From assembly GCA_023105745.1 (NCBI GenBank), contig JALGQZ010000005.1, positions 64,160,019 through 64,224,018 on the forward strand: 64,000 bases of DNA, read 5' to 3'. Source of the DNA: Austropuccinia psidii. Its lineage: Eukaryota; Basidiomycota; Pucciniomycetes; Pucciniales; Sphaerophragmiaceae. The translations under genes were made by a program, and so were the position numbers. The notes under the pieces are model-generated. The model ran no database searches and was not told the DNA's origin. It was given only the letters and a program-made list of their open reading frames with translations. Of the stretch, positions 23,848-36,923 are shown piece by piece. Numbering within the stretch: the first letter of the stretch is position 1; each line of letters begins with the position of its first letter.

Positions 23848-25859
23848 TGTAAGGTCTGACTATGAAACAATAAGTAAAAACACTAATATTTTATATATTG
23901 TACTATGAATGAAATAAATAAGATAAAATAATTATAATAATAAAGAATTATTATAATTGTGGCGTAAAATGGCTATATTATTAAATAAATATAATAATAT
24001 AATTTATATAATAAAATATAATATAATAAAGATAAATGTATTAATATAAAATAATTAATATATTTAATGGCTCTTTATTATTGTTACAAACAAATAATAA
24101 AGGCGTAAAAAATTGTTTTCTATTAATAAAAAACAATTAATAACAATAATATTACCAATATTAAAGTTATAAATTAATATAAATACTATTTATATTAATT
24201 AAAGAATTATTAAAATAATAATAAAGAGAAAATTATTATAATAAGAGAAAATAACCTACTTTTAACACTTAATATAATAATTTTGAAATATTTTACGCCA
24301 AAAAATATAAATACAACCTTTTCAAATTGTATTTACAATAAAAATAAAGAAAAATTACTAATATTCTTGATTTTTACGTGGAAATGAGTTTTTAGAGAGA
24401 TTTTTAACAAAAACAATTAAATAAATGATTTAATCACGTCAAAATAGATGATTATAACAAAGTGGTCTTTGGTCTTTAATAATATAATAGTTTTATATAT
24501 AAAGAATAAAGAAATTACCTTTGGTTTAATTGATTTAATGTTTTTGATGCGTCTGAGGGGAAAATAGAGTAAAAAGAGCTCTATTTATAGTAAATACCTC
24601 CCTCCTAGAGTCCAAAAGGCTTCTAGTAGACGTGAACTGATCATATCCACTGGAATTGATCAATACTTTAAGGTTTTAGGATGATTACATCATGATCAAA
24701 CCATATTACATCATTATTACACCATTATTTAGAGTTATCACTATAACTCTACGTTTGATGACATCAGAGGCTTGGCAGAACCCCAAATTTCATGGATTTT
24801 ATTAGTTTTAATCATAAACTAATAGTATTCACCAATTTTATCACTCATATGACTGTTAAACTTAATTTAAGGTTACAGTAGGTGATCATAACTGCTCAAT
24901 TTAAGCTCAAACTTTGATCTTTAATAACTTTTAAGTTTTACACGCTACAGCAATTCAGAGAGCGAATTCTGATAGCCTGACATAACCTCATTATGCTGCC
25001 AAGGGCTTTTCATTACATCATCAAAACTCTAATTTTGATGATTTTTCTTGTAACTCATCTTTTCTGTCGAAATTCAATATTTTAAACTTCAAATCATGAT
25101 TTCAGGGGGTTATACCCTGAATTTAATAATAAAAATTACATCATTCTTCATAAATGAGCTAGTATAATCCAACTGTGTACTTTATTTTAAGTTTGAACCA
25201 CTTTCACAACAAAGTGGTCAACAGCTCTGTTGATTTTTATCAATATTTCCTCATAGGTTTTAACCTTGTTTATAAATTGTAAAATAAAGTTCATATCTGT
25301 GTTCTTACAGTAATTACGTGGTAACTTTATTTTTGGCTCATCACTCTATCTTGTATAGTTTAAGAGATATTAGCTATGATCCTTGAATATATGTGTCGAC
25401 CAAAAAAGTGCATATATTCAGGTTAATTCCTTAAGTATTAACTTTGGTAATTAGCTCATTAATTGTTTTATGTGTGGATTTTCATGGGGAATCCAATGGT
25501 ACAATTTATTTTACATGTTGTTTCATTGGTTCTTGAAATAAATAAGGATTTATGTTTTTTATAAGGTATTATTCCTTATAACTCATTAAATATTGGTTTT
25601 ACAGATATGCCATAAAAATGGTATATTTGTATTTTACCATGGGGAATCAAATGGTATAATTCATTTCACATGTTGACTCATTGGTTTTTAAGTTAAACCA
25701 ATTTTTGTACCAGTTTATGGTATTTTTGTATTTTTGAAGTAATTAATTTTAATGTATAATTATTCTAAGTAGTTTTAGTATAATTATCTTAAAGGTATAA
25801 TTATTCTGAGTCTTTCTTGTAATCTTATTGAGTATGTGGTCATATTTCAAAGGCTCACA
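23848..25859 (-). repeat. 5' LTR of element 2
   Basis: 2012 bp, from TGTGAGCCTT (25859, minus strand) to GTCAGACCTTACA (23848). TATAAATAG on the minus strand at 24581-24589 should drive the genomic RNA, with a start expected near 24550. It is collinear with the left LTR. Confidence 0.94.
24581..24589 (-). promoter_or_regulatory. TATA box of element 2 LTR promoter
   Basis: Consensus TATAAATAG on the coding strand of the element, in the middle of the LTR; the same site is present in the other LTR at 15914-15922. Confidence 0.7.
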
Positions 25860-26953
25860 TGTTTTCTCATGATTTAAGGGGATATTAGCTTGTTAAAAAG
25901 GTTCCCAGAAGGATATGACAGATAAATTGTGCTAAGATAAGTCATATATCCCAAATTTTGTATCTTAACATACCTCAAAGGCTGCAGAAGGTGTGCACTT
26001 TGGCTCACCTTGATGTCTTTTGTCCCCCTTAGCTATTTCCACAACGAAAATTGTAATTCAGGCTTCAAGACTGATATCCACTATAGGGGTATCAAAGATG
26101 CATGAAAGAATTAAGTAATTTCCAGTTACAGTAACATTAATAACACTATTATTAGTGAATACGTAGCATGGGATTTCTCACAATACCATTATTTTTGGTA
26201 TGATTATTCAAAAAACAAAACTTCCCACAATTCTTTTATGTGGTATTGATGATGAGGTGTTGAATCATTTTCCATGTTACCACCTAATAGAGTTAGTTTA
26301 ATCTTGTTCACTCTATGGAGTAACCCTAGGTTAACCTTTGTATAGAGTTTGAATCTGCCCTTAAATCAATTTATTTACTTACTCACAAAAAAGCTATTCA
26401 TATTCCTCTATATGAAAATAATGAATTTTTTTTATATAAAAGAATTATGAGTTATTTATATTCAACAAGTCATTTCATTATGCATTGTGGCCTATTTGAA
26501 TATGTAAAATATACCCAAAGGCTCACATCTTCTTCAAAAAGTAGTCATACCTTGCTTTTGGTATATCAATTTCATTCCTGTGCTCTTATTTTGAGTAATA
26601 AGGTGAAATTTATTATTAATTGGAACAAAATTCTTGGCTGTATAAAATTAGTATTTTAATTGAATTGAGTTTCCCTATTGAAATTCAAAAATCACCAATT
26701 ATATATTTGGAGATATCTTAGATAGTTGTAATTTGAATTTTGACTTATCTCTTATGTAACTTTGTATACCCAATCTTTTTTCTCTTTAAGTATGATAAGT
26801 TATTACTTATATGATTAGCTTGATATATGTCAAAAATCTCCCATTGTTTTGTGTAAGGGCTGTCTCTGAAACAACTAGTTATAATTAGGCCAGTGTACTA
26901 TGACTTCCCTTAAAACTAAGATGATAAAAGAGGATTAATTATTAACATAATCT
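25860..26953. other. AT-rich interval, no gene seen
   Basis: About 1.1 kb between element 2 and the family B solo LTR. Only short ORFs (up to about 70 codons near 26447) without motifs. Confidence 0.5.
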
Positions 26954-28342
26954 TGTCATCCTTTGACTCAAAACGAAAGCTTTAGCATGACTGCCAGAAT
27001 AGCATACACCAATGGTAGAGAAAAATACCATCAAAATCTGGATCTGAGCCAAAAAAGCTCAGAAGGTATCAAAATAAAGAGGAAACTCATATCTTTCCAA
27101 ATATGCAAGTCCCATAATCACAAAGTTATTCAAGCTCAAAGCAGGTTCTGAGCATAAACCTTAATTTTGACCTCTCATCTAAAATCCATAAAAGGATGCT
27201 GAACTCCATCAAATGGGTATTTAAATTAAAGCTCTCAATTAGGGATATCCAATGATACTTGTCACATTGAGCTAGCACCAAAATAATAGAAGTTATTGCC
27301 AAAATAGAGCCAAATAAGGGTGAATAAAATATTCACCTCTCATCCAACTTCTACAGCTTTGGAGTGAGATACCCAAAGTGGAGTCTCTTTGAAAATAGCA
27401 CAACCAGAGCTTTCTGAAGATGCCATCCATTTCCTCATATCTCCTCCAAAAAAAGTCATGGAGCAAACAAGATCAATACAGGACTCATAATAAATCCACA
27501 AATTGGTAATGAAATTTAGATTTGGTATAGCTTTGCCATTTTTAATCTTAGCTATACCAAATGAGTATCCATTGTGTAAATATCATCAAGGGCTACAAAA
27601 TGAGCCCCTTTTTGAGCTCTCTATATACAAAACTGAAAAATAAATTCAGGCTTTAAGATTGTAATCCCACACTAGCCAGTATGGGATCTTACTGTGGGAC
27701 AGCTGTCCATAAAATTGAATTAAAACTTAATCAATTGAATTAGATGCTTAATTTTTCATAAATTGACAAATAAAATTAATACAGGAATGTTCCTTACAGC
27801 TTCTGACCTGTCAGAGGCACCAGAACACACCTGTAAACTCCATTGGTGAAATCTTTCACCCTGTATAGGGTAAAAATGACAACTCATGGTTCTAAAGCCA
27901 CATTTCCACCCAATACCAGTCTTTATTGAGTTTTTAGAGCCACAAACCAGCCCACAGTAGTAAAACCTTTCACTCTGTGGTCGTGTGCAGGGGTAAAAAC
28001 CTCCCACTACCCCAGAACAAGATAAAAGGAGGCCTTTCCTCACCATAAGGCAAATCCATCATCCTCTTCTTAGTATTCCTACATGGCATAGCTTCTTAAA
28101 GAAGTGTTACCCTCATAATTAAACAGGTATAATTATAATTGTAATTATTATAGGGTTTATTATTGTAAACCAACAGGTAAACACTGCACCCAGGGCTATC
28201 AATTGCACTCACCATCACTAAATTCTTTAGTATAGCCCTTTTAGCCATCTCATCATTAATAAATAATCATTATTTTTGTTTCACACTCAGAGTTAAAGCT
28301 TTTATTATCACTTTTAAGCTATATGATGAAGTCACCCTGACA
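26954..28342 (+). mobile_element. Solo LTR, diverged family B
   Basis: 1389 bp, TGTCATCCTTTGAC to CACCCTGACA, alignable with family A throughout (opening ACTCAAAAC, the CACCAC block near the 3' end, TATA-like GATAAAAGG at 28021-28029) but clearly diverged. The flanks AATCT (26949-26953) and AATAT (28343-28347) are a target duplication with one change. No internal region adjoins it. Confidence 0.85.
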
Positions 28343-31300
28343 AATATTCACATTTTGAATTGCGCAAAGTTTTATTGTTTGAGATTATTCACTTATGAGA
28401 TATAACTTTCATGTGAAGTTAAAAGTAAAACTACTTAGTAAGTATTTAAGTTAATTTTTCTATCAAAAACATATTTTACCAAAAGTATTATGGTAAATGG
28501 TGATATTTTCATACCAGAGTGAATGGTACTGAAAATTCAGTTTTCATGTCACAATGAACATTTTAAAGACTCCAGCATGATTTGAAAATATTATTCTCAA
28601 ATAATGATGTTGAGGACTTCTCCATTCATGAGGAATTTTGGAAAGGTTAATTCAATAAGTAATTTAAGCTTACTTATCTATTGAATTCATAAAACACTTA
28701 TATAAGTCCAAAATTGAGAAAAAATCTTAAAATCAATAAACCATAAAAATGGAAGTTCAAAACCTCAGAACTACACATAATTAAATTATTTGATTTTTTT
28801 TATTTCCCTTATTTAACTTTCTTTTTCAAAAATGATTATTAGTTTTGGTGGGTTATTCTTTTTTCATTGTTTTTCAAAGGTTATTTGAAGCTGTGAAAGA
28901 TTTTCTTAGGTTACCCATTTTCTTTCTTCATTTTACAATATCCTTAGTCCCATAGTCAGTTTTGTAACTTAAAAACATTAAAGAAAGACTTTTAATTACC
29001 ACTTTTTTTCTAAAAAATGATCTTCAAACACATGAAAAAGAGTTTTCATAATTTTTCCTTCAGATTTTAAAATATTATTAACCATTGAGCCACCCAAATA
29101 ATGAAGTAAAGAGAACCTAATAAATATACATTATATCAATAAAGCTATCTATTGAATTCCCTTATTTTTGAGTTTTTATTTCTTGAAAACTGAATTTTTG
29201 TAAAGCATTTTTTCTGATATCATGTTAGTTTAGTATCTCTTTTAATTAAGCTAAAGGAAAATGTTTCTTGTAAAAAACATTTTAAAACCTTAAATATTTC
29301 CTATGAAGTTTTCTTGAATAAATTTTTATACTCATATAGTTAAAAACAAAAAGTTTGAAAAATTTCCTGTTAAATCTCTTTCAATTAATTTTCTTTCATT
29401 GGTTTGTTTCTATCTGGAAAACAAATCTTGAGAAGAATAAAATTAATTTCTTTTAAATCAAATTTGAATATTCACAACTTAAGAAGAAGTTTCTGATTTT
29501 TTACTAAGGATTTCAAAATTAAGTCAATTGATAACATTCTATTGTTTTGAAATACAATATCTATCAAAACAAGATTTTCAAATATTTGCTTTTTTTGGTG
29601 ACAAAAACATAATTTCTTATTTCAGGATTGAAGACATATGTGTAATGAGTTACACAAGTATTCTCAGAAATTTCTATCAAATTTTTATTAAAAATAACAT
29701 TAGAAGTAACACTTTTCTCCAGGATATAATTGATAATAGATAGAAACATTACAACGATAAATTAATAAGAATATTTTTTGCACCTTAAACAGATAAAGAT
29801 CAACATGAAGTAAGATTTATAAGATTTAGCTATCCATTACTGTAGTTACTTTTAATCATCTGAAGCAATAAAAAAAGAATAATTTTTAAGCTGATGGAGA
29901 TATACTCAAATAATATTAAATTAGTTTCTTTTAGAACTGTATTTTACATAAGAGTACTTAGAAATATAGTAGATTAAATAACTAAATAATTATATAAATG
30001 ATATTTCATAAAAAAGAACTCAGATTATAACAATAAAGTCATAGTGCCTTGAAGATTTTTCCTCCTAACTCAATTCACTTCATTTTTGTATAGTCAGTAG
30101 CTCTCCTATGAAAGGAAACTTTATGTAATATCTTACTAATCTCAACTGAAAATTTCTTCACAAAATCATGAGCAGTCCTTCCGGCTTCATAAGTAAATAT
30201 TTTCAGCTCTGAAATCACTAAGAGCTTACTATCCCAAATCCATATATATATATCAATGTTGAATTACAATCAGGAGCTGTATAGAAAGACATTTGATGTA
30301 TCCCACTTTACTGAATCCTAACATATATCAAAAAATAGATCATTAATTTTAAAGTTATTTATCAAAACATGAAGGAATATTTTCAATTTTTTGTAAATTT
30401 GAATTATATTGGTGACCAGAAATCAATGAAAACAAATGCAAATCCTGAAATGGAATGAAAATTACTTTGATCTATTTAATAGTTAAAATTATAAAAAAAT
30501 TAAAATTAGAAAAGATTTCACAGGAAATGAAATTTACTTTTATTTTTTAAGGTTATACTGATTCAAAAAAATTCAATTAAAGAAAATTATCACATGAATT
30601 CAAATGTCATTATATTTTTTTTTATGAATAATATTGATAGATAAAAAGAATTATTATTTATCTCATGAAAATAGATTTCCTCATTCTTAATTTTCTGGAG
30701 AATTACATTTTTTCATAAAAGGGATTCATCAGAAAAAAAGTTAAAAAAAATTTGATTCTTATTTTGTAATCTTATATTGTTTTACCCAAGAATTTTTTAA
30801 AATAGAGTTATCTTATAAAACTCATTGAGTGTTATACCATTGTAATGCGAATGGATTTGAACTTTCCCTCATATTCAAAATTACACAACATTTCCATATT
30901 GAATGATGTTTTGCAATTTTGAGGGATATTCATCATCAAACAAATCCACCAATTGTTCCCCAATATGCACAAAAATACTATGCAAGATGACAAAGAAAAC
31001 AAACCAAGAAACAAACTGCTGTATATCCAACTTTTGCCTAACCATATTTCAAATTTATACCAATGAAGACCAAAAATTCTTAAAATTTCAATGGCATGCC
31101 CAATGTAGAATCTTGATCTTTAAAGGTAGAGGTTAAAAGTACTATTATACTCATTGTGAGCCACTGCACCTTCATATTCTGGGACTATATATGGAGAGCA
31201 TTCATAAGCTAAATTTTCCAGAACATGTTGATCTTTTGAATAAAGATCCGTGGGATTTTTGCTACCTTAAAATCTTGATACACATTTTAATCATGCAATT

Positions 31301-32040
31301 GAACCATGAACACATATTCAATACAAGAAACTGTTCATTTATATTAAAATCAAGCTAACCTGCAAGCTGTTTGTCTTTCGCGACTGCAAGGTCTTAGGCT
31401 CTTTGTTAGCAAAAGATACGAGAAATTTTGATATATTTCGGAGAAAAAAGCAGAATATTGAAATATACGGGGTAATTAAATTATTCAAAATGCAAAATAA
31501 AAGCAATATTCGAAAAAAATATATATATAATGTTTGAAAAAAGAAAACCACAAACAAAATGACAGAAATTCTTTTGAATATAATTTAACACTATTTCTAG
31601 AGAAAGATATCTTTGGAGTTAATATCCCCTGTCAGAAAGACTTTAACCATTCTCTCAATAGTGGCATCCTCAAATTTTAATCAAAAAACCCAAATCTTAA
31701 GAAATATCTTGATGCAAGGTTTTGACATCATAATTTGAAATAAACATGATCTTTTAGTGTGTAATGAATAAATATAGAAATGAGATGATTGCTTGCGATA
31801 TTTAGATTTCTAATATCTTTTTTTGTTCAAGAAAGTTTTTATTTAGCAACAAGTAGCCTTCTGATGATATTCATCCAACCAAAAAGCCTTTAAGAGTCAG
31901 AAACCATTAAATCCAGATCGAAAAAATTCCATATATCATCATATGTCAGTCAGATTAAAACATCTATCCAAAAAGCTTGATCCCTCATATCATTGAGTTG
32001 TCTAGCTTGGAGTTATGAGCTTAACATTAATTCAAAAATC
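28343..32040. other. Long AT-rich interval, no gene seen
   Basis: About 3.7 kb of very AT-rich DNA with homopolymer A and T runs. No ORF above about 77 codons, no LTR ends and no RNA gene were recognised. Confidence 0.5.
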
Positions 32041-32499
32041 TCAAGCTAGTGCTTGAAAGCCAATATACATAAGAAGTGAGTCTGCTAAGCTTTTTAATAT
32101 GCTTGTGTTGATGGGAGATCCTGGCGCATTAGGCCTAGAAATCGCTTGCCTCAACAAAATCAGCAAACTCCAGCTTCCAGATTTGTTTAGGGAGTAGCCC
32201 AAAGCCACTGAGAAAATCTTCCAGTATTCTAGCACTTCGATTTGCTTTCTCTTGTTCAGATCTAGTTTCAGTCGGATGAATTTTCGGTCTGCGCCATCCA
32301 AAGCAAATCCGTCGTTTCCCATCCAATATTTTATTTTCAGTGGAGAAACCAGATTTAGGCATACACTAAGGGCCTGTTGCTGGAGATGGCCTTGAAATTT
32401 ACTCCAACACTGCGTTGTCGCCCTCCCACACCACCAACACCTACGCTCTTTGGCTGCCATCAGCCTGGCGCATCTTTCTCTTTGCCCCCTCTCTTCCAA
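32041..32499 (-). pseudogene. Unidentified ORF, possible relic
   Basis: A 152-codon ORF in a locally GC-richer island. The C-terminal half has no recognisable motif, and a second minus-strand ORF (32135-32362) overlaps it in another frame, as in a frameshifted relic. No signal peptide, domain or splice partner is evident. It may be chance; low confidence. Confidence 0.2.
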
Positions 32500-33139
32500 T
32501 GCCGAATTCCCTTTGATTTTGCTTTTGTTTCCGATTTTCTATTTTCCACGTTCTTTTTGCCTTGAGCCTTCCCTAACTATATGACACTCAAAGCCGTAGC
32601 TGATTTAGGTGTGGTGAACTTCACATATCGCCAAACTGTCATGTGCCATTCACTCCCAGTTTGTTGATCTTGTAGCCCTGTTGTCGCCGTTCATTTATTG
32701 TTTCATGCCGCTTGCTATCCACCACCCTCAAGGACATCCATTATTTTTCTTTGAAATTTAAAGATGGCTCCATTTTGTTGATCAGGGAAATGCCACCTGG
32801 CTTTATGCTCTAACACATTTTTCCAACTAACTCGTCAAGTAGGGACTTCAGCCTTTTATTTTCCACCATTGCTAGACTTGCCTCATTCTGGTTGCCTCCA
32901 AAGAACTGTCCATCACCCTCATCGCATTGGCTTTAGGCTGTTGGCCCAAAAGTCCACTCTCGACTTGTTTAGCTCAATTTGGAACTTGATGCTTATTGGT
33001 TGGATATACTCCAAAGTCGAGGCTTACAAAAGATTACTCCAGAATTCCTGTCAAATTTTAACCCCAAAACTCTTCCTTCAACCTTCACCTCTGTAGAAAG
33101 ATTGTCCACTATCGGTCTATAGGCAGATCATATTTATTT

Positions 33140-33255
33140 GGAATTCAAGCGTAACCTTCACATCTCAGCATTTTCACCCAGTGTCAATTTACTGTCAGTT
33201 AGCAAAACTTCACAGAGGCTAAAATCTGTTGAGAAGCAAGGAGTAGGGATGTGAT
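33140..33255 (+). pseudogene. Possible Copia pre-integrase fragment
   Basis: One frame reads through FSPSVNLLSVSKTSQRLKS before TGA. NLLSVSK is the typical block between the protease and integrase of Ty1/Copia polyproteins. The fragment is short and the flanks are frameless, so this is a decayed relic at best. The stretch just after it (from about 33309, TGTTAAAGGCCCC, with GTGATATAAG near 33390) resembles a Copia LTR promoter, but no LTR end or partner copy could be defined. Confidence 0.3.
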
Positions 33256-34880
33256 TCTCTACGCCTAGAAAGTTGATAAAGTCTTGTCTATTCTTTTTCC
33301 ATTGCGATGTTTGTTAAAGGCCCCTTTAGGTAAATGAACATGTCACAACGTCATCGTTGTGATCATATTCAGGGGTAATTGTCTTGTGATATAAGAAGAC
33401 CGTTCTTTCACCTATGACCGATGGAGAACAGAAAAAACACTTGTTCTTTTCTTTAAAACTACAACGCTTCAAATTCCACTTATTCAGGAGGAGACTCAAG
33501 GTAAAGTTCTTCCCGAGTAGTTAGTCGATTTAGTATTCATTGTTAGCTCTGTATGTTTCTAGTGTTCAAGTACTTTGTACTATTGTTTCAAGTGATTGTT
33601 ATCACTGTGAAGGAGTTCTTAGCTCGTTATCCAGGTAGCTTTCCTTATCTAAGACTGTTATCTTATGTCCGATTACTTATCAATACTTTTTGGTTGTGAT
33701 CTCAGACACATTATTGTGTTAGGAATACGTAGTTGCTCATTATATAGATATATATAATTTAACGACCAGGTATCTAGTTTAACTGTCTGATTTACCTTGT
33801 TGTTATTTCAGTTTACTCATTACTTTTCAATTTTAGTTTATATTACTACTACTGGTTTTATTGAGTTGAAACGCAATCAAAGTCATATAACTAAATTCTC
33901 TGAAAAATCTTCCATCGCTTCCATGACTCTACAAGCGCCCATGTTAAGCTGTCTGGTTTCATTTACCAAGCTAGATTGCTAATTTGGACTATACGCACTC
34001 TGAGTGCATCCCACTCAGTCAGGCAGATTCAGAACCTCAGAACCTTTGTTAGAAGGACAAAGGGTCTAGCGCAAATATTCTCTGATTAATGTTCAAGCTT
34101 TTTCCAAAAGAATCAAAATAACTTATTCTTGAAAATTTCTTCTATTCACATCACCAACATACCTTCGGTGCAATCTCGAAACATATGCATGGTGAATGGA
34201 GATGCTTCTTTCGAAGCGGGTACGCTTTTGCACTCGTTGCGCTGAAATTTCAAAAGCTCACCGCAAAAAAAGCCAGCTAGCTACTTGGCATAGATTCTTT
34301 CGGCGGATGGGTGCGACGTGAGAAAATTAGCTCTGTCCCTTGAAAGCGCCTTGAATGGGAGGTTAAATCACTCAATCTTGCTAGACTGAGTGCCAAGTTC
34401 AAATCATAAGTCGAAAAAGATCTTTTGCTTAGCCTTGCGGCAAAAGCCCATCGTCATAAAAGCTCTGAGAAACTTGAATTGCCAGCTTGATCCTCTAAAT
34501 CTTGTCTTCAAAAAGCCCCATCAATGATGCTTTTCGCAATCCCATCGAGCAGAGGAACAGGCAAAAGCCTTAACTCGACTTTCCAGCTCCTAAGATTTTG
34601 TGAGACTGACATCAGCAATTGTAACACACTTTTCAAATTGTCACTCAGTCACTGAGGCTATCTACTACTATAATGTTGAGAAAACAAAAAACTTCCTTAT
34701 GCAAATTCTCTTGACACACCCCTCTCAGCTTTTCTCAAAAGCTCATTACATGGTTTCGAGTCGAGTAAAAACGTTTATGCTGAGCATCCTCGAGAAAATG
34801 AGCATTTCATTCTCAAGAATGTATGAGCCAGATTGTTTTCTCATTTGACTGTTCTAAAAATCTGCTTGCTGAGTTTTTGA
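33256..34880. other. Interval upstream of the chitinase gene
   Basis: About 1.6 kb. The first half may contain a Copia LTR relic (see the preceding feature); the second half (34180-34600) is GC-richer but has no ORF with recognisable content. No tRNA A/B-box pair was found. Confidence 0.4.
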
Positions 34881-34881
34881 A

Positions 34882-34890
34882 ACATATAAA
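34882..34890 (+). promoter_or_regulatory. TATA-like element of the chitinase gene
   Basis: CATATAAAT lies about 150 bp upstream of the chosen ATG, followed by a C/T-rich stretch (34905-34990) typical of fungal transcription starts. Confidence 0.4.
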
Positions 34891-35040
34891 TCTTGACCTT
34901 TTCGGTACCTCCTTCTCCCCTCACCATTGCCTACTCTCAACTTCGCAATACCCACTTCAACTCATCTAATCACTCACACCCCTCAGCTGAAAAAAACACA
35001 AAGTCAGAAATCTATAGCTTACCACAAACCTACGAACATC

Positions 35041-36923
35041 ATGCAGAAACGTGTTGGATTTCAGAAAACTGCGTTTGCACCTGGGACGTTAGTGCTTGTC
35101 GCTTGTGTTCTATTGGTCATCCAACCCATCACCTGCGAATCTAATTCGACAGCTGAAATCAGCGTTCAACCTATGAGTTGTGTTTCGAATTCGACAGCAG
35201 AACCCAATCCCCAGTCCAACCCTTCTGTGTCTACTTTGACATCAGATCCCAACAGTCAAGGAGTGATCTTTGGTGAATCTAGTTCATCATCCCAAAACAG
35301 CACAGAGCCTGTAATGAGTTGGAACTCAACACAGGAAAGCAATAATCAGGGTATGACTACTGGTTCCGATGTAGCATCGGAAAACAACACCCAGGCTATG
35401 AGTGGCAGCTCCAATTTAACCTCTGAAACTACCCAGCCTATGAGTAATACTTCCGACTTAACGTCGCAAAATAACCAGACAATGATTGATTTCTCCAACT
35501 CAACCTCCACGAACAGTACCTCAGGTACTGTTGAAAACTCTAATGCGGAATCTGCAAACAACAGCGGGGCTATCATTCTTGATTCTTTTAAGTCAGCTGC
35601 AAATAGGAAGACCAACGTTTCCTTTGCGGTTTACTACCCGGTGAGTATTGATTAAATAATCTCAAAGGAATTGAATTGATAGAATTGACCATTTGTTCTT
35701 TTATAGGGATATCATGCCACGTTACTCCCTCCTGAGCAAATTCCATGGGACTTGTATACCCATATGGATTATTTTGTCGCCACAACGGGATCTGAGCCCG
35801 GCGACGCTTTGAAAATTGAAAATGAAGAAAACCTAAAAGCAGTTGTTTCTGGTGCTAAATCCCACCAGGTCTCTATCTCTTTGAGTATTGGAGGCTGGAC
35901 AGGTAGCCAGTACATCAGTAAGCTAGTGTCTAACAAAGCTAGCAGAAGCCAATTCGCAAAAGTAATCATGAGCGTTGTCCAAAAGTACGATTTGAATGGA
36001 ATTGATATTGACTGGGAATATCCCAATGTTCCTGGACAAGATGGAAATATCCTTTCAAAGGATGACTCAGAAAACTTATTAAAATTCCTTCAAGTCTTGC
36101 GCAAAACTCTTGGTCCTCAAGCTCGCCTCTCAGCTGCTGTCTCAGTTCATGGATTTATGGGACCTGATGGAAATTACTTGAAGGATCACAAACCCTATGC
36201 CGAATTTCTTGATTTCATTACAATCATGGCTTATGATATCTATACGCCTTCTTCGGGTGAACTCGTTGGTCCCAACGCTCCCCTTTTCGATGCCTGTAAT
36301 GATCCCAAGACCAAATACTCAGCTGATCAAGCCGTGAGAACATGGACTTCAACCGGCTTTCCTGCTTCGAAAATTTTGCTCGGATTAGCTGCATATGGCC
36401 ATCAGTATAAGATGCCCAATTCACAGTTGACCAAGTCGAACTTTTCTGGAAACGCCACCAGCTTCCTCTTCACCGAGTTTGACAAAGGTGCAGCACAACA
36501 GTCCCCTTTCACGGCTCAACCACAGAGACCACAACCTGGGCCTTCCACGTGTGGAGGACCTGAAGAGAACAATTGGCTTTATAAAGACCTCATTAACTGC
36601 GGTGTGTTGAGCGCTGACGCAAAAGAAGGGAAAGGTGGATTTATTCGTCATTACGACAATTGCTCTGAAACTGTAAGCTGTACTGTTAACTTTCGTTTGG
36701 AAATTCAAATCGCTAGCTAACCCTTTTTGAAAAATAATATAACTAGCCTTTCTTGTTCAACCCCACCACCAAAGTCCTAATTTCTTATGACGATGCCGAA
36801 TCTCTTGCAAAAAAAGCAAATTATGCTCGCTCAAAAGGTCTTGCAGGTATAAATGTTTTTGATGCAACAGGTGATACTCAAAATCACACACTTTTCAGAG
36901 CTATCAAAGCTCAACTCAATTGA
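35041..36923 (+). CDS. Secreted GH18 chitinase-like protein (3 exons, 580 aa)
   Basis: Exons are 35041-35640, 35707-36672 and 36747-36923. The introns (66 and 74 bp) are phase 0 with GTGAGT/ATAG and GTAAGC/CTAG borders. I start at 35041 because it places a signal peptide (basic head, then LVLVACVLLVI) at the N-terminus; an upstream in-frame ATG at 34927 would bury it. Residues about 36-190 are a Ser/Thr/Asn-rich linker with at least ten N-glycosylation sequons and loose repeats. GH18 runs from about 191: SIGG at 260-263, catalytic NGIDIDWE at 297-304 (D300, D302, proton donor E304), MAYD at 374-377, and a TGD motif in the last exon. Two positions are unusual: the first Asp of DGxDxDxE is Asn297, and the Trp usually found near the C-terminal WExxGD is replaced in VFDATGD. 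It probably acts on chitin outside the cell, in wall remodelling or chitin processing. Activity is likely because DxDxE is intact, but it is not certain. Confidence 0.9.
35641..35706 (+). other. Chitinase intron 1
   Basis: 66 bp, GTGAGT...TTATAG, phase 0. It splits the conserved first beta strand after FAVYYP; removal restores YYPGYHATLLPP. Confidence 0.9.
36673..36746 (+). other. Chitinase intron 2
   Basis: 74 bp, GTAAGC...AACTAG, with GCTAAC as a likely branch point. Removal joins DNCSET to PFLFNP, a junction typical of GH18. Without splicing the frame would stop at 36718-36720. Confidence 0.9.

Larger units (their letters stand above)
15183..25859 (-). mobile_element. Full-length Ty3/Gypsy retrotransposon 2
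   Basis: A 10,677-bp element on the minus strand, with collinear LTRs of 2009 bp (left, 3') and 2012 bp (right, 5'). Its 5-bp flanks are identical: TGTTT at 15178-15182 and 25860-25864. A primer-binding-like site lies next to the right LTR and a polypurine tract next to the left LTR. The coding region is nearly intact: from 22817 to 17310 there is one frame broken only by TAG at 19719-19721, TAA close by (about 19695) and TAA at 18765-18767. This is the best preserved of the three related Gypsy elements. Confidence 0.96.

Noticed and set aside
30241..30256. TA-rich run as a microsatellite of note
   Set aside because: Too short and typical of the AT-rich background.
34391..34411. AGTTCAAATC as a possible tRNA B box
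   Set aside because: No matching A box or cloverleaf arms at the right distance.
34927..35040. Upstream ATG at 34927 as the chitinase start
   Set aside because: It would place 38 residues before the hydrophobic signal peptide; the ATG at 35041 gives a standard secretory N-terminus.
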